Shown in pieces: positions 25,190 to 36,038 of a stretch of 64,000 nucleotides of DNA (positions are counted from its first letter, which is position 1; each line of letters opens with the position of its first letter). The stretch spans positions 1,364,001-1,428,000 of the forward strand of contig NW_026251388.1 in assembly GCF_025118155.1 (NCBI RefSeq), in the 5' to 3' direction. The DNA comes from Cokeromyces recurvatus. Its lineage: Eukaryota > Mucoromycota > Mucoromycetes > Mucorales > Mucoraceae. A program made the translations under genes and the position numbers. The notes under the pieces are model-generated. The model ran no database searches and was not told where the DNA came from. It saw only the letters and a list, made by a program, of their open reading frames with translations.

Positions 25190-26662
25190 CCCGCCTAATA
25201 TGATATTATTGTTATGAAAGCAAATAGAAAATGAGCTTTTCGAATCACATCAAATAGAACTAAAAAATCAAGAAAGAAAATTCAAAGCCCTTAGAATTGA
25301 ATTAGATTCAGATTATGAGCAAAAGATCCAGAATATGAAATTGGAACATGAACGTCAACAAGAACAGTTGAAAAAAGACCATGAAATGGCATTGTTGGTA
25401 AGAGCATGATATATATATATATATATAATATGAAATTCATATATGTATATAAAATAGACACAAAAGAAAGAACAGAAACTATCATACGAACAAGATCAAT
25501 CTACACTATCTAAATTACAAAAACAAATAGATGTATTAGAAGAGTCTCAAACGAATAGTCATGTTCGGAAGCTACAAAATGAGCTCAGCACAACTATAGC
25601 AGCCCTCGAAGAGCTTAAGCACCAGTTTCACCAACAGATAGAGACAATTGAACGTCGTCATCGAGAAGAAATACGCCAGTTACAAACAGGTAATGATGAT
25701 ACAGCCCAGGCGTGGCTAGAAAAAACAAAATCTACGCAACAAGAATTGGATCAACTTCATGATAAACTTTACAATAAAGAAGAACAGTATAGACATGCTA
25801 TCAATGAACTCAAGATAACTCATGAAAAGGAATTGATTCGTTTAAATGAAGTTTGTGAGACAAAAGAATCACAACTTGAAGAACAGTCAAGACAAATTGA
25901 AAACTTGTTCTATCAAGTTGAAACATTACAAAATTCATTAGAAGCTGCTACAGTTCGACTAGAACAGCATACATCTACTAAAAGGTCTTCAAGTAGTCAA
26001 ACAGTATCATCCAATCGAGATGATACAGAAAACGACCATGAGCGATTAGACCTTTCAAATAATCTCAATAATGATCATCAAGTTTGTCAAAATCGTTTGG
26101 AAGCTAAACAAAAGGAAATAGATGATTTGAGGGTACATTTAGCAGAAATTAAAGAAACCCATGAGGCACAAATTAATCGTTTAGGTCAAGACAAGGTAAA
26201 TGCTTTACAGGAACTTCAAAAGAAAATTGGAAAACTTGAACAAAAATTAGCTATAAATACAACACCACCTCATTCACCTACTCGTCCCCTTAATATTAAC
26301 CGACATCAAGAATCTACTAACCATCTACATGAGAATGAGGAAGAACAAAAGAGATTAATTAAAATTGCAGAACAACACAGAAAGGAAATTAAAATGATGC
26401 ACGATCAATATCAAATCATTGTAAACACTAAAAATAGAGAATTAGAAGATTATGCATATCGTATAAAAGCTTTAGTTGCTGCAAAGCAAAAAGAAATGGA
26501 AAAATTACAAATAGAAACAAATCATACGATTGATAGATATGAAAAAGACATTGAAGGTTATGAGGTGAGTTTTAAGATCTATTATTTTCTTTGAAAATAC
26601 CCTCCCCTCTCCCCTATTTTTTTTATTATTATTGTTAATGAAGAGAAATGGAAGGTATATAT

Positions 26663-26710
<48 letters not shown>

Positions 26711-27106
26711 GTTTATTCAGTAATAATAACATGCTGTACATTATTATTATACAACCACATATATGTATATAGTATTATACTTTGATGCTTTAAAAAAAAA
26801 GACCGTAAATACAAATATTTCATGTTTATATAATGTAGAATAAACTAATCGAATATGAAAAAGAATCAAACAAGCTAAAAGATAGAGTAACTCATTGGGA
26901 AATAATTTCGAAGAATAACGAAATCCTCGTTCAAGATATAAAGAAAGGTTGTATGGCACATCTTAATGAAAATGCACATCTTATCAGGTATAAAATAAGT
27001 AAACATTTAACGTTTGTTTTTTTTTATAAATGTATACATATTAAAATATTCTTTTTACAGACTTGTACATCAATTACAATCAGAAATACATGGGCATTCC
27101 TCTTAA
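24179..27106 (+). CDS. Long coiled-coil protein with basic Ser-rich N-terminus
   Basis: Eight exons, 726 residues: 24179-24715, 24791-24841, 24910-24975, 25047-25094, 25221-25397, 25458-26564, 26839-26987, 27061-27106. Residues 1-179 are basic, Ser/Thr/Pro-rich and probably disordered (RRTSTKRKSVLAELGIKP, repeated RR(T/A)S motifs). From about 180 to the end the sequence is almost continuous heptad-type coiled coil (for example LEAELEKLKEELKNK, LQELQKKIGKLEQKL), with a short Pro break TPPHSPTRP near residue 510. The first six introns are all phase 0. No catalytic domain. The layout of basic tail plus long coiled coil is common in microtubule- or spindle-associated and tethering proteins, but I cannot assign an ortholog. 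Introns hold a T49 run (25149-25197) and a (GT)n run (26665-26708). Confidence 0.85.
25149..25197 (+). repeat. Poly-T tract inside an intron of the coiled-coil gene
   Basis: About 49 T within the intron 25095-25220. Unusually long for a polypyrimidine tract; the length may be unstable. Confidence 0.9.
26665..26708 (+). repeat. (TG)n microsatellite in an intron of the coiled-coil gene
   Basis: About 22 TG units in the 274-nt intron 26565-26838, which is the longest intron of this gene. Confidence 0.95.
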
Positions 27107-27218
27107 TTTTAATAAAGTTTACTGCTTGTTTTTTATGCATTTTGACACAAAAATAACCCATGAGCTTCATTTATTTTTTTTTTTTACTTTTTTCTTCTGT
27201 ATTATTTAATAATATATA

Positions 27219-27704
27219 ATGAATAGATTGATTAAATTCTCTTCACTCAGACCCAAGTTATCTTCTCAACAAACTAGGTACAAATCATTTATTATTGAAT
27301 ACAAAACAAAAGTATTTGTTAAAAAAATATATACGATAGATCTTTGTCTTTCACATACTGCTTGTTCTCAAAGAATAATGTTAACTCTAACCAGGAAAAA
27401 AGTAAAGTAGATAAATAGAGTAAAGTTACTCACTTTTATTGATAGCATCATTTATCTTAGTTGATAATACAGATAGTTTGATGCAAAATGCTCCAAAGTG
27501 GAATGAAAAGTTGGCTACAGAAAGTGAAGCTGATGTAAGTAATTGATATCTAAACTTACTTGGCAGTTGCTAATAGTCTTTTAAAAAATAAAGATTAAAG
27601 CTGAAAGAGAACCCGAAACTGTACTTGAAGAATTGAAAGATAAAACAGCTAAATGGTTTAAATCTCATAAGGACAACGATAAAAATGATAAATCTTCTCG
27701 TTGA
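27219..27704 (+). CDS. Small, probably mitochondrial conserved fungal protein
   Basis: Three exons, 75 residues: 27219-27277, 27477-27534, 27594-27704. The N-terminus MNRLIKFSSLRPKLSSQQ is basic, hydroxylated and free of acidic residues, like a mitochondrial presequence. The core NAPKWNEKLATESEAD then IKAEREP, followed by an ELKDKT helix, resembles a family of short uncharacterised fungal proteins with an APxWxExLAxDSEAxVKA(D/E)R block. Intron 1 (199 nt) is long for this window; its acceptor at 27476 is the one that avoids stops. Function unknown. Mitochondrial location is inferred from the N-terminus. Confidence 0.72.
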
Positions 27705-27862
27705 ATAAATATATTGTTCTTTGCTGTGTTTCATTTTTCTTTTTTTTCTTTTTTTTTTTTAAAAAAAAAAGGCGATTCATATAATTTAAACTCAGATTTG
27801 ATTTATGAATTCGGACTAAAATCAGTACCTCTATTTTTCCTTCCCTTTTTCATCTATCAACA

Positions 27863-28711
27863 ATGAGGTAAAGAGGAATATCCAAATGATACGTCCATCC
27901 ATCCATCCATCCATTTGTTCACTTATGTTAATACATCATCTGTTTACTGTTTAAATATAAATCTTTCTATTATCTTTATCAAATGGATGGATGGATAATG
28001 TAAACTTTCTAAAGAAATAGCAATATTGACATTTTTCTCTTTTTTTTTTTTACAAAACATTATAGCAAAGTCAGCGCTGCTACCGTCAGAGAAATTGTCA
28101 ACCAAATCCAAGCTGCTTCCAAGGAGAAGCAACGTAACTTCACTGAAACCGTTGAACTTCAAATTGGTTTGAAGAACTACGATCCTCAACGTGATAAGCG
28201 TTTCTCTGGTACCATCAAGTTGCCCAACATCGCTCGTCCCCGTATGACCGTCTGTGTTCTTGGTGATGCTTTCCACTGTGATCAAGCCAAGGGTGCCGGT
28301 ATGGAATTCCAATCTGTTGACGATCTTAAGAAGCTCAACAAGAACAAGAAGCTCATCAAGAAGCTCGCTAAGAAGTATGATGCTTTCTTGGCCTCTGAAG
28401 CTTTGATCAAGCAAATTCCTCGTCTTTTGGGTCCTGGTCTTCACAAGGTCGGTAAGTTCCCTACCCCTGTCTCTCACAACGACTCTTTGACCGACAAGGC
28501 CAACGAAATCCGTTCCACCATCAAGTTCCAACTTAAGAAGGTTCTCTGTCTCGGTGTTGCTGTTGGTCACCTCGATATGACTGAAGATCAATTGGTTGCT
28601 AACATCATGTTGGCTGTCAACTTCCTCGTCTCCTTGTTGAAGAAGCACTGGCAAAACATCAAGTCTTTGTACTTGAAGTCCACCATGGGTAAGCCCCACC
28701 GTCTCTTCTAA
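27863..28711 (+). CDS. RPL10A: 60S ribosomal protein uL1 (L10a)
   Basis: Two exons, 216 residues. Exon 1 is 27863-27867, only ATG AG, so the intron splits codon 2. Exon 2 is 28066-28711. The product begins [16 protein letters not shown]. The uL1 fold is unmistakable: [18 protein letters not shown], the [11 protein letters not shown] strand, [14 protein letters not shown] and [15 protein letters not shown]. uL1 forms the ribosome's L1 stalk at the tRNA exit site. Codon use is strongly biased to C-ending and translationally favoured codons, unlike its neighbours, as expected for a highly expressed gene. The 198-nt intron contains a tandem (ATCC)n run at about 27895-27915 and a T-rich acceptor tract. 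The very short first coding exon is typical of fungal ribosomal protein genes. Confidence 0.97.
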
Positions 28712-29064
28712 GAAGGGTCCTTTTTTTTATAAAGGGGCATCAATTATATAAGCATTATGTTCATTTGTCATGTTAACAAACTTGAACCTCTAATTTTTCT
28801 TTAAAAAAAATTATTACTCTGACGGTTTTACCAAGGTTTTATAAATATGTAAAATCATTTGGGAGCTATCATGACTATAATATATTGTTTATGATCCCTT
28901 AATAAAAAAATATTTAAATATAACATAAATATTACTATGTGGCTTATTTTATTTATTTTTATGTGACGTTAGTCCTGTTATATAAGCTTTCCCTGTGTTA
29001 TAATTATAAAGGAATGTTTGTGTGTATGTGTGTGTTTTTTTTTTCTTTTTAACTCTAAATTATT
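28712..29064. other. Intergenic stretch
   Basis: 3' flank of the uL1 gene and leader of the Mgm1-like gene. Nothing else seen. Confidence 0.6.
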
Positions 29065-30020
29065 ATGTTTCAAATTGGTGCTAAATTAAGAGGCAACATT
29101 AGAAATGAAGCGAAAAGACGTATTCATCTACAACGACATTATCCATTAATAAGACCTAATGTTCGACCTAGGATTATGATACCCAATAATAATAATACAT
29201 TATTTATACAACATCGTTCGATATCGATTATACCTACCATTGTACGAACAACTCTTAAAGCTACTAGATTACCTTTAATTCTCACTGGAACTGCTCTTGC
29301 AGGTGCAAGTGCAGCCTCAGATAAATTCCAAGGTATAGTAATAACAATAATAATATGAATATGTATATATATATATATATGTATGTATATAATAGACTCT
29401 ACCAGTTAACAAGTGTATCAAATATAGAGTTGGCAAATAAAGGGCATGAATTTATATCGGATATAAAGGGAAAGTTGAATAGTTTTGGGGAAAGTATAGA
29501 AGATATTGATATCAGGATACCAGAGATGAATATTAAACTATCAGATCTTCTTCGTGACATATTGAAAAGGGATAAATCAGTTGAAGAATCATCGTCGTTA
29601 AACCATACATACAACACAAAGGAAACATCTCAAGAGAAAGAAGGAAATATTATTCTACAACCGTTAGCAGAAACTGAGAAAAAAGAAACAGTCATAATAC
29701 CACAGTCTATTGTAAAAGAAGAGGAGAAGGAAGAAGAAGAAGAAGAAGTAGTAGCAGCAGCAGTAGTAGTAGTAGAAGAAGAAGAAGAAGAAGAAGAGGA
29801 ACAGGAAGAAAATGCCGCATTAAAAATGAAATATCAAGATCAACAATTCTTACTTTTGTGTAAAAAGTTTGCAAATATACGAAACACACTTTTATCAATT
29901 CATCATCCTATTATCCCTGCCATTCCGTCTATGGTTATTATTGGGTCTAGAGGTATTGATGATCAAGATAATTCATCTACCATAGTAGATTCTATATTAG
30001 GGCAACCTTTCTTATTAGCG

Positions 30021-30063
<43 letters not shown>

Positions 30064-32065
30064 CTAGCTAGTTATGTTCTATATACGTGCCATATATACT
30101 TATATCTCATATTTTAGGGAAGTTTATAACGATAATACTGTTTTTGAATTTCGATTTGTAAATGACCCAGACTTAAAAGAGCCTAGAGTAGAATTGTTAT
30201 CCAGCCAACAAACAGAGGGAAAAAAGTATTTTGATTTGAAGGAAGCATCTGAGTTGATAAAACAACAAATAAATAAGAAGAAGCATGACGATATAATTAG
30301 AATATCTATTTCTGCACCTAATGTGCCTTTTCTTAATCTCTATGATTTACCCAATAACACTAACAGTAATACAACGTTATATGAAGAATATATTAAACAA
30401 AATCCTCAGGCAATAATTATGGTTGTTTGTGATACATCAATACCTTTAAAGGAAAACCCTACATTGAAAATATGTGAAAAATTTGATCCACTCGGTAGAA
30501 GAACAGTAGGGATATTAACAGCAGCAAAAAATGAAGGAATAGAAACCAAAAACAACAACACAGAGACGACATCTGCTGTCAATGAGGTTGAACAAAATCA
30601 GGAACCTGCTACCGTCGTTAGCAATAAAAATGATTATGATTTACATCTATCACGTAATTTATTATTGGGCTATATTGATACAACCATGCATTATTTTCCT
30701 AATCAAGCAGCAGATGAATACCGAGAGCAGCAGCATCATATTATTCGCCATCAAATATTTAGTATGATCGAGCAGTCTATGGGACGTTCCATCTATAGCA
30801 TAGTTAATTCAGTTAAAAATGAATTAGAGGAAACTCGATATATTTTCAAAGTAGTATACAATGATCGAGAAATGACAGCTGCCTCCTATTTAACAGACAC
30901 AATGAATGAGCTTAAACGTCACTTCAAAATATTTTCAAATGCTCTCGGAAAACCTCAATTACGATCTGAAGTGCGTCGTTTGCTTGTTGAACAAAATGTC
31001 CTTAATATTTGTGCTGAACAATATTGGTCAGATCCTAATATATTAAATATCACAAAGGGGTTGCCCTCATCAGATGAATTCTACTGGCCATACAAATTAG
31101 ATTTAGCTGCTGCAGCTATGACTAAAAGTGGCATTGGGCGCTTAACGACTCAAGTTGTAATAGATGTGATTATGAATAATATGAAGCGTTTAGTTCAGAT
31201 TGAGCCCCTTGAATTTCATCCTCATATTCAAAAGAAGATTGTAGAATATACTGGAGAAATGCTTGGGCAAAAGTTCTTATCAACAAGTGATCAAGTGGAG
31301 AATACAATTAAACCCTATAAATATGAGGTATAAATAGATAGATAAAGAGATATAAGTAATGCGACTTATTAAATGTAATAGGTTGAAGTAACTGAAGATG
31401 AATGGAAAGATGGTGTTAAAAGGACTATTAAGTTATTAGAGAAAGAACTAGGAATGTGTGAGGATATGCTCTGGACATTAAAAAAGAGTATTGGAAGAAA
31501 ACGGTTACGTAGCGCAATTAGATATGTTTTGGATAATGAAAAAACAAATAACAATCAAATCAATAATAATCAACAATCACAGTTGTTATTTGAGAAGGCA
31601 AAAGAGGCTTTATTTTTACAAGATCGTGCCATGATTCTTAAATATCGATTAGCAGCTTTAAATAGTCGACAATGTAAAACTTCTGAAAATAAGCAATTTT
31701 GTCCTGAAGTCTTTTTGGATATTGTAGCAGAAAAGTTAACATATACAGTAAGATTAAATAATAATAATAATAATAACTTATTTTACTTATGAAAAAAAAA
31801 ATGTCATTAGGCTGTTATGTTTATTCAAGTAGAATTATTGAATGAATTCTTTTTCAATCTCCCTGTGGATGTAATTGATGATCGTATTATGCATCCCATG
31901 TCTTCTGTAGAGATTGAAGACTTTGCTAAAGAAAATCCGTCTGTAGAAAAGCATCTGATATTGCAAGATCGTAAAAAAAAATTAGAGGAAGTAATGGATG
32001 TGTTGAATTATCTTGTAAAACGACATGAATTTCGTCGACCTTCTTCGGCATCAAAGAATACCTAG
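29065..32065 (+). CDS. Mgm1/OPA1-family dynamin-like protein with lost GTPase motifs
   Basis: Five exons, 897 residues: 29065-29332, 29428-30022, 30118-31327, 31382-31747, 31811-32065. The N-terminus is Arg/Lys-rich and presequence-like, with a hydrophobic segment (LPLILTGTALAGASAAS, about 70-86), then an acidic Glu/Val low-complexity block at about 186-217. Middle and C-terminal parts align by eye with fungal Mgm1: FKVVYNDREMTAASYL, LAAAAMTKSGIGRLTTQVV, STSDQVENTIKPYKYEVEV, CPEVFLDIVAEKLTYTAVMF, then VEIEDFAKENPSVEKHLIL. The GTPase domain is present as a fold trace but its motifs are gone: the P-loop is GSRGIDDQDNSST (no GKS), the TRRP switch is absent, DLPG reads DLPN (about 364), and TKxD reads TAAK (about 421). 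Mgm1 fuses and shapes mitochondrial inner membranes; this one probably cannot bind GTP. Confidence 0.88.
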
Positions 32066-33009
32066 AGAATATTATATTCAATAACTTATTCCCTTTAACT
32101 ATCTGTACTATACTTACTAATTATATAATACTTATTTTAAATATCATTATATATTTTAGTGTTAATTTATTTGCCGTATAATATTATACGTTTAAGCTTA
32201 TACTTATTCAGATAAGTTATGCTTTAAAAACAAATTTATGTGATATTGTATACTAACATAAATAAGATCAACTTTTCTATACAATATGTATACCTTTATT
32301 TTTAAAAAGAAAATATAAATATGTATATGTTTATTATTACACTTTCAAATGTATAATGTAAATTATATATTTCAATTAGGACTAATATGTATACACTATA
32401 AAAGCTCTATGTTTATATATGCTTAATGTTTAAACTATGGTTATTAAGTTAAAGTAGATAGCTTACACTACACATTCCTTAAAGACTCTTGTAAATATTT
32501 TGTATTATCGTCATCAATCGTCATATTTAATATAGAGAATGTAAAATATGTATACACACAAGTATGGTGTATGTATATCTGATGGCATATGTCATAATAA
32601 GAATATTTCATTGAACCCTATGTACAACTTTTTTTTTTCCTCCTTTAGAACATTTCATTTTCATGGACAGGAGATGTAGAAGCTTTTTTTTTTATTATAG
32701 TGTAGCTTTGAAAAAAGAAAAAAAATATATACAAAAGGAGATAAAAAGTTAATTTTACTTGTAAACTTCATATTTATTAAGGAGATTTTTTTTTTAAAAA
32801 AAAAAAATGCATATAAATAATAAAGTAAAAATAATGCAAAAAGTTATTTTGTAAAGTAGATGAAGTTTGCTTTCTGTCATGTATTTTGATTCATCTATAT
32901 ATATATATAAAATACATATGATATTGTGCTATATACTTGTATTAACCATCTACTATCTTGACTTATTACATAATATTAAAAATTATTGTAGTGTATAGTA
33001 TCATCATCA

Positions 33010-33060
<51 letters not shown>

Positions 33061-34005
33061 TTTCGACATGTAAAAGGAGAGGTTAATTTAGAAATGAGGG
33101 GGAAGAGGAGAAACAAAAAATGGACTTATCCTGGAGATAAAAAATATATACCAAAATCTTTTACATGTATATAAAGGAGATGAGGTATAAGAGGACAGCA
33201 GTTACATACATAGATACTTTTATTTTCGTAATAGAAAAGAACTTGAGTAATATAAGGATTAAAAAGAATTTTTCGTTCAGCTTTTAATCCTGCTGGTGCG
33301 CTTCTGTTTTTTTATATTATATGTACGAGAATCGCTAAAAAATTTAAGGGCAAATATTATATGTAATTAGATTTTGTCAATATGGAAGAAAAACTCAAAG
33401 ATATACACAACAATTTATAAATGAGAATAATAAATTATAATCTAGCGCACAGATATATATAGTATATGAAACGAAGTTTATTATGTAATATATGAAAAAG
33501 TTTACTTACTTTTGTATACACGTAAATTAGATGCATTTCAAGTACACAAATAAAAAAAAAAATAATAGGAATTCTATGTGCCTAATTCATGTATATAAAT
33601 ACTACGAGATATTCTAAATGTAGAATTTACATTGATACACTTATGATAAAATGATACTTGTTAAATTGATAAAAGAAAAAGATACTGAGCATGCATATAA
33701 ATATATATTTATATCACAAATAATGTATTTACAAATCTAGTGTATAATTATCCATTAACCATGATTAAAAAGATAACAGAAGAAATGATTTTATTTTCCT
33801 ATTTTAGTGCCCCCTTACATTTCACAATAGGTAAATAAAACCTCATTTTTTTGATTTATATGATAGTCTCCGTATTTTTATTTTTATACATATACAATAT
33901 CTTCCTTTTTTTTTAAAAAAAAAAATCAAAGCATAAAATAATTCTCTTTTTACTTTTTTCTTCTTATACTTTTTTTTTATTATTATTAATTTTATATACA
34001 ATAGT
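32066..34005. other. Long gene-free AT-rich stretch
   Basis: 1.9 kb with a T48 run at 33012-33059 and many TATA-like segments. It probably contains an extended upstream region of the WOPR regulator, as such genes often have. No gene seen on either strand. Confidence 0.55.
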
Positions 34006-35844
34006 ATGTCAGCAAACGAAACATTTCATGGTTTTATTGAAACTACTACTGATGCTTTATTAATCTTTGAAGCTTGCCAAAGAGGAATGCTACCAAAAGT
34101 GACTCGTAGACTGCAAGATCGTGAAAGAAATTCTATTCGATCTGGAGCTGTTTATGTTTTTGATGAACGAGAATCAGGTATAACAAAAAAAATTATACAT
34201 ATTGTAAATGCATATACATAAACTTACGCGGGAAATATATATATATATATAGGTATTAGAAGATGGACTGATGGATTCATTTGGAGCCCATCTCGAATTC
34301 TCGGTAACTTTTTAATATATCGTGAGCTTGAAAGTCGCGAAACATTGCACCAACAAAGAAATAAACGCCAAAATAATAGTTCAAATAACAATAATGAATG
34401 TCAGCAACGCTCTTCTTCTGCTTATACTTTATCTAAATACAGTTCATCAGCTTATAGAGAAGAGAATATCAGTAGCAGCAGTAATAATAATCTAAATCAA
34501 TTACAATGTAATGAAAAAGAAGATACTATCAATAACATTAGTACTAGTCATAGTGAACAAGCTCTGAGTAGTATGTTAAAAGAACAAAATCGTTATCATC
34601 GTCAACATATTTCAAAATCTAATCTTAATAGCAGAGAACGTTGTTTGATAGGATCCTTAACCGATACCTACAGATTTAAAAAGGATGGGTTGATTAAAAA
34701 GACCATTAGCATTCATATTAATGGAACCACACAACATCTAATTAATTATTATACAACATCTGATGTCCTTGATATAGTTAAAGAGTTAGTAACACCGTCA
34801 TCTATTCCCAAGTTATCATCTCTTCAAATAGCACCCGAGTTGATCTTGAAGCAAAGCTTTAGAGTTCAACCATCAGTTGAATATGCAGAACATCAACAGT
34901 TTATGATTATGAAAAATCGTAATGGCCATAAGAAGAAGAGGCCTAGCCTATCTCCTTCATCATCCAGCTCAACTATGTCTTCCTCATCATCATTTAGTAA
35001 CTTAATTCTCAATGGTCCAAATTCTCGTAAAAGATTTGCTTTAGGTCAATATTCAAGTCATGAAGGTTATTATCAGCCAAGAGTTAACCATAATTATGAT
35101 GATGCTTATCTTGGTAATATTTTTTATTACATATACATATAAATAGATATGTATATATTTTCATAAAAGTACTAAAAAAAAGACGGGGCAAATATTATTA
35201 AATTATAGCAATAGAACATTCACGTAAACTTGCTAATTTTGAGCCTAATGGAATTGAAAATAACAATAAACCACATATAAAATCAAAGATTGAAACTATT
35301 ACGCATATGGAAGACTCTAGAAGACGAGGTTCTCTTGGACCATATCATTCAACTGCTGCTCATTTGACACATCAACTTACTATACCTATGGACACTAATC
35401 ATAATTTTCATCCTTTGTATTATGATGAACAAGATAATAAGCGTCTATCAAATCAAAATACTTTACCCTATCATCATAACTTTATGAGGTAGTTGTAGCA
35501 TATAAAAGCATGAAAAAAAAAAAATAAGACCATTAATTCTCATTCTATTATTTAGCGAGAGTAGTGTTCGAGAAAACCCAGTATCCGAAACGGGTTCTTC
35601 TCCTCAAAATAATAAATCACCTTCTACTATTATCAGTTACAATAATGTATTGTCTACTACTGCTACTACTACTAATGATGGCAACCAGCATACCGCATAT
35701 AACAATGCATTAGGCGCATTAGTTCATCATCATTCAACAAAGGATAATGATACTTCTTCAAACTATTATCCTTTATTACAACAACAAAACAAAAACAATA
35801 TCACATTACCTTTACTCCCTTCTCCTTCAAGCCTAGAAGGTTAA
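34006..35844 (+). CDS. WOPR-box (Gti1/Pac2 family) transcriptional regulator
   Basis: Four exons, 533 residues: 34006-34177, 34253-35113, 35209-35488, 35556-35844. The first half of the WOPR DNA-binding box is exact in style: TFHGFIETTTDALLIFEACQ, RRLQDRERNSIRSGAVYVFD, then GIRRWTDGFIWSPSRILGNF ending in LIYREL. The second half follows after about 100 residues of Ser/Asn/Gln-rich insert: YRFKKDGLIKKTISIHINGT and QHLINYYTTSDV. The C-terminal half is low-complexity Asn/Ser/His-rich. Relatives (Wor1, Ryp1, Sge1, Gti1, Pac2) control morphology switching, sporulation and nutrient response, and act in the nucleus. The insert between WOPR halves is variable in the family. The gene converges on the GH36 gene, about 195 nt between stops. 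Confidence 0.94.
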
Positions 35845-36038
35845 AAAGAGGTTTTATCTTAATGAAAAAAAAAATCAAACAATAATCACCTTTTACAATA
35901 ATAAACTGTTACTCCTTCCGTTCTTTTAATAACAAAAAAACATATTTCTAACCGAATCTATAAATACAATTCTTTATTCCCTTTGATTCATATATACTAT
36001 ATAATAATAAACATATATGTATATTCTTAATTTTAATT

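Noticed and set aside
27890..27916. (ATCC)n tandem run as a possible CRISPR or telomere-like repeat.
   Set aside because: Simple tetranucleotide run of about five units inside the uL1 intron.
27944..28699. Long minus-strand open frame (251 codons) opposite the uL1 gene.
   Set aside because: It is antisense to a strongly codon-biased ribosomal protein exon; the bias itself opens the opposite frame.
32066..34005. Possible missed gene in the 1.9-kb gap before the WOPR gene.
   Set aside because: No open frame with coding character on either strand; only AT-rich sequence and a T48 run.
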